From contig NZ_CANMVK010000002.1 in assembly GCF_947501405.1 (NCBI RefSeq), forward strand, positions 248,001 through 312,000: a stretch of 64,000 bases of DNA. Reading direction: 5' to 3'. Position 1 is the stretch's first letter. Each line of letters begins with the position of its first letter. The notes under the pieces were generated by a model, which was not told the DNA's origin, ran no database searches, and worked only from the letters and a program-made list of their open reading frames with translations. This document shows, piece after piece, positions 59,641-64,000 of this stretch. This DNA is from an uncultured Hoeflea sp. GTDB taxonomy: Bacteria > Pseudomonadota > Alphaproteobacteria > Rhizobiales > Rhizobiaceae. The translations under genes and the position numbers were made by a program.

Positions 59641-61473
59641 ATGACCGAAACCGGATTTGCCGATTTTGCGCGGCGCTGGCATCCCTTTGACGCCCTGGAT
59701 GACGCAACCATCGCGGAACTCGCCGGCAATGTCACCGAGCACAAAGTGGCCAGCGGTGAGGTTATTCACGCCGCGGGCGATCCGATTGCCCGGTTTTCGC
59801 TGCTCGCCGAGGGCGCGATCGATCTGGTTTCGCGCGAGGGCACGCTGATTTCGCAATTGCGCGAGGGCGACTATTTCGGCGCCATCGCAATTCTCGGCGA
59901 CGGCAAGGCGGTGCATTCGGTGGAGGCTGCCAGCGACGCGCGGCTGTTCCAGATCCCGGCCAAGGTGTTTTTGGACCTGGTCAACGACCAGCCGGTGATA
60001 GCCGCCTTCTACAACCGCTCCGGCCGCAAGCTTTCCCCGGCCGCTGTCTCGATGCAGTCGTCCGAAGGCTGGCTGTCGATGCCGCTCAGTCAGCTGATGT
60101 CCAAGCCGCCTTTCGCCTGCCCGCCCGGCATAAGCCTGAAGGAAGCCGCGGCGCGGATGCATGCGCGGGGGTTCTCCTGCATGCTGGTGGTTGCCGAGAA
60201 CGGCCGGCTCGACGGCATTGTCACCACCCGCGACATGACCCGGCTGATCGCCGAGGAATGTCCGCCCTCAACTCCGATCTCCGAGGTGATGACCCCCAAT
60301 CCGGTGACGCTGAGACCCGAACAGACGGGCTTTGACGCGGTGCTGTTGATGAGCGAGCGCGGCATCGGCCATTTGCCGGTGGTCGAGAACGGCATCGCCG
60401 TGGGCGTCCTCACACAGACCGATATGGTCAGGCGGCATTCGGTGTCCGCAGTCTACATGATCCGTGACATCGCCAACCGCGATACCCATGAGACACTTGC
60501 GGAAGTCACCGCCGAGATTCCTTCGCTGCTGGCGCATCTGGTCGGCTCGGGCGTTCCCGCCCATCAGGTCGGGCACATGATCACCTCGATCAGCGATGCG
60601 CTCACCAGACGGTTGATTGCGCTCGCCGAAGCCGAGATGGGGCCGGCGCCGGTGCCCTGGCTCTGGCTCGCCTGCGGCAGTCAGGGCCGGCGCGAACAAA
60701 CCGGCGTCTCCGATCAGGACAATTGCCTGATCCTCTCCGATGATTATGACGAGGCCAGCCATGGTGCCTGGTTCGAGGCCTTTGCGAAATTCGTCAGCGA
60801 TGGGCTCGATGCCGCCGGATACATCTATTGCCCGGGCGACATGATGGCCACCAATCCGCGCTGGCGGCAGCCGCTGTCGAAATGGCGCGACTATTTCCAG
60901 CACTGGATCCGGGTGCCCGATCCGATGGCCCAGATGCTTGCCAGCGTCATGTTCGATCTACGCCCGATCGCCGGCGAATTTTCGTTGTTTGACGGTCTGC
61001 AGGCCGAAACGCTCGAAATGGCGCGCGCCGATTCAATCTTCCGGGCCCATATGCTGTCCAATTCACTCAAGCATTTCCCGCCGCTTGGTCTGTTCCGCGG
61101 CTTTGCCCTGATCCGCGGCGGCGAGCACAAGGATTCGATCGATCTCAAACATTCAGGCGTCGTCCCGATCGTCGATCTGGGCCGGCTTTATGCGCTGCAG
61201 GGCGCCATCGAAGCGGTCAACACCCGCGAACGGCTGCTTGAGGCGGTGGAGCGCAAGGTGCTCAGCAGCTCCGGTGGCGCCGATCTGATCGATGCCTTTG
61301 ATCTCATCGCCATGATCCGGCTTCAGCACCAGGCCCGGCAGGTGCGCGAAGGTGAAAAGCCGGACAATTTCCTGCGCCCCTCGCGGCTTAGCGCGTTGGA
61401 ACGCAATCATCTCAAGGATGCCTTCGGCGTGGTCAAGTCGCTGCAATCAAGCCTGGGATACGGCCGCGGATAA
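59641..61473 (+). CDS. cNMP-binding / CBS / DUF294 nucleotidyltransferase
   Basis: A 610-residue cytoplasmic regulator-like protein. Domains in order: a cyclic-nucleotide-binding fold (about 15-135; EGDYFGAIAILGDGKAVHSV), two CBS motifs (about 155-270; MHARGFSCMLVVAENGRLDGIVTTRDMTR and MSERGIGHLPVVENGIAVGVLTQTDM), a GlnD-like nucleotidyltransferase with LACGSQGRREQTGVSDQDN (about 343-360, metal-binding DQD) and an all-helical C-terminal domain. It may modify a protein or small molecule in response to nucleotide ligands; the target is unknown. Association with SSS/DUF4212 genes and a DnaQ-type PAS protein is known to me from Pseudomonas and other proteobacteria. Confidence 0.9.
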   Translation: MTETGFADFARRWHPFDALDDATIAELAGNVTEHKVASGEVIHAAGDPIARFSLLAEGAIDLVSREGTLISQLREGDYFGAIAILGDGKAVHSVEAASDARLFQIPAKVFLDLVNDQPVIAAFYNRSGRKLSPAAVSMQSSEGWLSMPLSQLMSKPPFACPPGISLKEAAARMHARGFSCMLVVAENGRLDGIVTTRDMTRLIAEECPPSTPISEVMTPNPVTLRPEQTGFDAVLLMSERGIGHLPVVENGIAVGVLTQTDMVRRHSVSAVYMIRDIANRDTHETLAEVTAEIPSLLAHLVGSGVPAHQVGHMITSISDALTRRLIALAEAEMGPAPVPWLWLACGSQGRREQTGVSDQDNCLILSDDYDEASHGAWFEAFAKFVSDGLDAAGYIYCPGDMMATNPRWRQPLSKWRDYFQHWIRVPDPMAQMLASVMFDLRPIAGEFSLFDGLQAETLEMARADSIFRAHMLSNSLKHFPPLGLFRGFALIRGGEHKDSIDLKHSGVVPIVDLGRLYALQGAIEAVNTRERLLEAVERKVLSSSGGADLIDAFDLIAMIRLQHQARQVREGEKPDNFLRPSRLSALERNHLKDAFGVVKSLQSSLGYGRG

Positions 61474-61516
61474 ATCCGCCGCCCGGGCCCCGGGCGCATA
61501 GGGAGACAGATTTTTC

Positions 61517-62062
61517 ATGCCAACATTTTTCAACATCCTCGGCCCCATCGTCTTTGGTATCGCGGTCACCGGCGTTCTGGTTTTCATGAAGCGGGTGCTC
61601 AAGGTGCCGCTTCCGGGCTGGTCGGTGCCGATGCTGGCCGCCGCCTCCATCATCCTGGCCCACGTCTACAATGAATACTCCTGGTTCGATCGCTTCTCGG
61701 CCGAGCTTCCCGAGCAGGTCGAAGTGGTCGAGACACTGACCAAGTCTTCCTGGTACGAGCCATGGAGCTATGTCAGGCCCAGGGTCGACCGCTTCACCGC
61801 GATTGATCGCAATTCGGTGCAGTTCAACCCGGCCCATCCCGAGCTGGCGCTGGGTGAAATCATTCTTGTCCAGCGCTACACGCCCACCGCCCGCGCCCTG
61901 CAGATCGCCGATTGCGAAAACGGACGGGTCGCCGACCTGACGCCCTCGACCGAGTTTGGCGACGACGGGCTGCCGCTCGGCGTGGTCTGGTTTGACCGCG
62001 ATGCGGAGGACCCGGTGCTGGCGTCGTTGTGCCGGATCGCTGCGGAGAAACGGTCAAACTGA
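61517..62062 (+). CDS. Hypothetical membrane-anchored protein
   Basis: A 181-residue protein not assigned to a family. Two N-terminal hydrophobic segments (FFNILGPIVFGIAVTGVLVFM and VPMLAAASIILAHVYNEYSWF) are followed by a soluble domain with KSSWYEPWSYVRPRVDRFTAIDR and LVQRYTPTARALQIADC. GGGAGA precedes the ATG by 10 bp. It lies 43 bp after the DUF294 gene on the same strand, so it is probably co-transcribed. Confidence 0.75.
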   Translation: MPTFFNILGPIVFGIAVTGVLVFMKRVLKVPLPGWSVPMLAAASIILAHVYNEYSWFDRFSAELPEQVEVVETLTKSSWYEPWSYVRPRVDRFTAIDRNSVQFNPAHPELALGEIILVQRYTPTARALQIADCENGRVADLTPSTEFGDDGLPLGVVWFDRDAEDPVLASLCRIAAEKRSN

Positions 62063-62129
62063 CGCGGTCCCCGCCAACCAGTCCCGTGTTTGCCTGAGTG
62101 TTGGATCACCAGGCTTTCAAACACGGAGT

Positions 62130-62498
62130 TCACGCACCGTCGTTTCTGCGCTCCATGATCTTGAGGATATTGCCATCCGGGTCGCTGAACTCCAGCGACC
62201 GGCTGCCATCCGCGTTTGCATGAACCGTCGCGTCGGGAGCCGATTTGGAGACTTGCTGTTCAAGCGTGTCGATCTGGTCGTGGCTCAGATGAAAATCGAC
62301 CGTACCACCAGGGGTCCTGCCGCCACCGCCTTTTCCGGGGACATAGAGAGCGAGTGCGAACGAAGCGCCGTCGAGCTGCGCCCAGCCATAGGTCTCGGAC
62401 ACGAACCCGGCTTTCAGGCCGAGAGCCTCTTCATAAAATGAAACCGACGCTGCGAGATCCTCCACTGGGATTTTCACGAGATCCAATGCGAGTGTCAT
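62130..62498 (-). CDS. VOC (glyoxalase/bleomycin-resistance) superfamily protein
   Basis: A 122-residue VOC protein with two beta-alpha-beta-beta-beta units. It begins LVKIPVEDLAASVSFYEEALGLKAGF and ends SRSLEFSDPDGNILKIME, where the Glu of KIME and His of FHLSHDQ are candidate metal ligands. Members include glyoxalase I, dioxygenases and antibiotic-binding proteins; function here is open. AAGG precedes the start by 8 bp. It interrupts an otherwise + strand cluster and is convergent with the gene to its left. Confidence 0.85.
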   Translation of the reverse strand: MTLALDLVKIPVEDLAASVSFYEEALGLKAGFVSETYGWAQLDGASFALALYVPGKGGGGRTPGGTVDFHLSHDQIDTLEQQVSKSAPDATVHANADGSRSLEFSDPDGNILKIMERRNDGA

Positions 62499-62818
62499 GT
62501 GGTCAAACCTTCTGTTTTCTGTGGGTTTTGGCGGTCATCAGGTAGCGGATGCCCTGCATATCGCGATGGCCGAATTCGCCTTCTCGTCTTAACCTCCTTC
62601 AATCGGTTTTCCAGGCCACGAGCGGGAGGTGTCGTGCAGGCGACCTGTCCCGGGTATCCTCTCTCGTTCCATCAAGAATGTTAAGAAGACTTTCCATTTT
62701 AGGTTGATCATCTTTCGGAATGAGAAACGCCGCGAGGCCCTCAGCAAGCCATCCCCGACAAAAGAACGGGTGGATTTTTTCCGCAACGCAACGACAATGC
62801 GTTTTCGGAGGAGATCAA
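62499..62818. other. Intergenic region between the VOC gene and the receiver gene
   Basis: About 320 bp, divergent, so it must hold both promoters. The centre (62660-62720) is AT-rich. I see no convincing -35/-10 pair, hairpin with T-run, or gene. Confidence 0.5.
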
Positions 62819-63193
62819 ATGCCCAAGACCATGCTCATCGTCGCTGACGAATGCGCCACCGCGCGCTGGCTGCCGGGATTTTGCGTCGAACGCGGATGGA
62901 GCGTCGACACGGCCAGGGACGCAGCACAGGCGCGCGCGCGGCTCGAGGCGGGCTTGGCACCCGATGTCGCGCTGGTCGATGCGGTGCTGGGCGAGGATGA
63001 CGGCTTTGAGACCTGTCAGGAGATCCGCCAGGCCCGGCCGGATGCCTATCTGGTGATCACCTCGGCCCGGGCCGGCCGCGTCGCTCGCCTGAAGGCGCGG
63101 GCCGCGGGCGCCGACGCCTATCTCCCCAAGCCGTTCGAACTTGAGGCGCTCGCCCGGCTGATCGAAACCAGGGAGGTGCAATCATGGGATTGA
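62819..63193 (+). CDS. Stand-alone response-regulator receiver domain protein
   Basis: A 124-residue single receiver domain with no output domain. The phosphoacceptor is D54 in VALVDAVLGEDDGFETC and the switch lysine K104 in YLPKPFELEAL; the first acidic pair is D10-E11 (LIVADECATARW). The usual MP after the phosphoacceptor is replaced by GE, a mild departure. GGAGGAG precedes ATG 62819. The 3' end overlaps the next gene by 10 bp, so the receiver and the PAS protein are co-translated and probably work together. Confidence 0.85.
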   Translation: MPKTMLIVADECATARWLPGFCVERGWSVDTARDAAQARARLEAGLAPDVALVDAVLGEDDGFETCQEIRQARPDAYLVITSARAGRVARLKARAAGADAYLPKPFELEALARLIETREVQSWD

Positions 63194-64000
63194 TCGAGCG
63201 TCTCGCCCAGTCCATGAGCCTGCGGCTCAGGATATTCATGTTTTTCCTGCTGGCGCTGACAACCTGCCTGGCCATGGTCGGCTTTGCCGGCTGGCTGTTT
63301 TTGGGCGGGCTCGATGCGCAAAGCATGGCCATGGTCGGCCGGGCAGGCGCGGTTTCGGCCTTCGCCATTGCCGCCATCATCATCGCCATCTGGTATCAGT
63401 TCGACACCCATGTCGCCCGTCCGATCGAGCGCATGGGCCGTTACGCGCACTCCGCGGCCCATGCCGGCGGCCTGTCGGATACCGCGATGCCCGACGCCCG
63501 CTATCTGGGTTATCTCGCACCGGCGGTGGCCGATCTGTCGCAGGCGCTCGACGCGGCGCGCAACAAGCGTGAACAGGCTGTGGGCGAGGCCGTCGCCCGC
63601 GCCGAACGGCAAAAGGCGCGGCTCGAATCGGTGCTGCACGATCTGCGCGACGGCATCCTGATCTGCAATCGCGACCATCAGGTGCTGCTTTACAATCCGC
63701 GCGCCGTCCAGATCCTCGACGAGGTCGGCCAAATCGGGCTTCGCCGTTCGGTTTTCGACGTGCTGTCGCCCGGTCCGGTTCGCCACAGCGTGGCCCGTCT
63801 GGTCAAACGCTTCCGCGAAAACCGGCATCTTACCCATGATGAAGGGCTGTCATTGCCGTTCGCGGCGCTGTGCGCCGATGGCCGCACCACCATCGAGGCA
63901 ACCATGACGCTGACCCTGGTTCCTGGCAGCGACGAACCGGAAGGCTACATCCTGTCGTTCTCCGACGAAACCGAGACACTGGCCGCCAGCGCCGAGGCCG
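63184..64000 (+). CDS. Membrane PAS-domain protein, probably a DnaQ-like 3'-5' exonuclease (3' truncated by window)
   Basis: The frame is open from ATG 63184 (GGGAGG upstream) to the window end, giving 272 residues. Two N-terminal TM helices (LRIFMFFLLALTTCLAMVGFAGWLF and AVSAFAIAAIIIAIWYQF) are followed by a HAMP-like region (THVARPIERMGRYAHSAA), a coiled coil, and a PAS domain (LESVLHDLRDGILICNRDHQVLLYNPRA). The catalytic part is outside the window. In other proteobacteria proteins with this N terminus next to DUF294 and SSS genes carry a DEDD exonuclease domain; a histidine kinase is the main alternative. Confidence 0.75.
   Translation, partial: MGLIERLAQSMSLRLRIFMFFLLALTTCLAMVGFAGWLFLGGLDAQSMAMVGRAGAVSAFAIAAIIIAIWYQFDTHVARPIERMGRYAHSAAHAGGLSDTAMPDARYLGYLAPAVADLSQALDAARNKREQAVGEAVARAERQKARLESVLHDLRDGILICNRDHQVLLYNPRAVQILDEVGQIGLRRSVFDVLSPGPVRHSVARLVKRFRENRHLTHDEGLSLPFAALCADGRTTIEATMTLTLVPGSDEPEGYILSFSDETETLAASAEA

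Overview
The window looks like chromosomal core DNA of an alphaproteobacterium of the order Hyphomicrobiales (Rhizobiales), most likely a Rhizobiaceae/Hoeflea-like genus. The basis is the high G+C with Rhizobiales codon use, a GcrA cell-cycle regulator with GANTC (CcrM) sites, a Rhizobiales-type PodJ polarity protein, the argD-argF-hslO order, an unmistakable SAM-II (metA-type) riboswitch in front of metZ, and the apaG/metZ/dcd neighbourhood. The species is an inference; no rRNA gene is present. I see no prophage, insertion sequence, integron or CRISPR array.

Layout. 1-1.7 kb: 3' end of phoB, a bidirectional terminator, gcrA, and a 474-bp intergenic region rich in GANTC sites. 1.7-4.9 kb: arginine genes argD and argF with the redox chaperone hslO. 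5.1-9.9 kb: a two-gene RND efflux system behind a palindromic operator candidate. 10-15.2 kb: trkH, apaG, a CDP-alcohol phosphatidyltransferase, metZ under a SAM-II riboswitch with a terminator platform, and a double-domain dCTP deaminase. 15.3-21.6 kb: a NaChBac-type voltage-gated sodium channel, tRNA-Gly(CCC), a GT2 glycosyltransferase whose 3' end runs into the tRNA antisense, a solute-binding protein, a sterol-desaturase-like membrane hydroxylase, a TerB-like protein and an S24 repressor. 21.9-31.2 kb: a fatty-acid beta-oxidation operon (two acyl-CoA dehydrogenases, GST, fadA, fadB) with a strong terminator and a palindrome of the kind bound by LiuR-type MerR regulators; a MerR gene lies about 0.8 kb away.

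31.5-38.3 kb: podJ with a CtrA-like box and a GANTC site upstream, then a TauE/SafE exporter with its TIGR02186 partner and a DUF3429 protein. 38.3-44.3 kb: the complete ligase-associated DNA-damage island (PdeM nuclease, DEXH helicase, MBL exonuclease, ATP-dependent ligase, the last probably starting at CTG). 44.4-49.6 kb: small membrane protein, histone-deacetylase-like hydrolase, MATE transporter, DUF952-pyrD, and two small envelope proteins. 49.7-53.9 kb: a LuxR-type response regulator facing a 1166-residue SLC5-transporter/histidine-kinase hybrid (CrbS/CrbR-like). 54.1-57.0 kb: mscL, an aminotransferase, a UDP-glucose 4-epimerase-like gene.

57.4-64.0 kb: DUF4212 plus a VC_2705-family Na+/solute symporter behind several inverted repeats, a cNMP/CBS/DUF294 nucleotidyltransferase, a small membrane protein, a VOC protein, a stand-alone receiver, and a membrane PAS protein that runs off the window. 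The functional threads are cell-cycle/polarity control (gcrA, podJ), SAM-controlled methionine synthesis, regulated fatty-acid oxidation, a DNA-repair island, and carboxylate sensing/uptake (SLC5 kinase, its regulator, and the symporter cluster).
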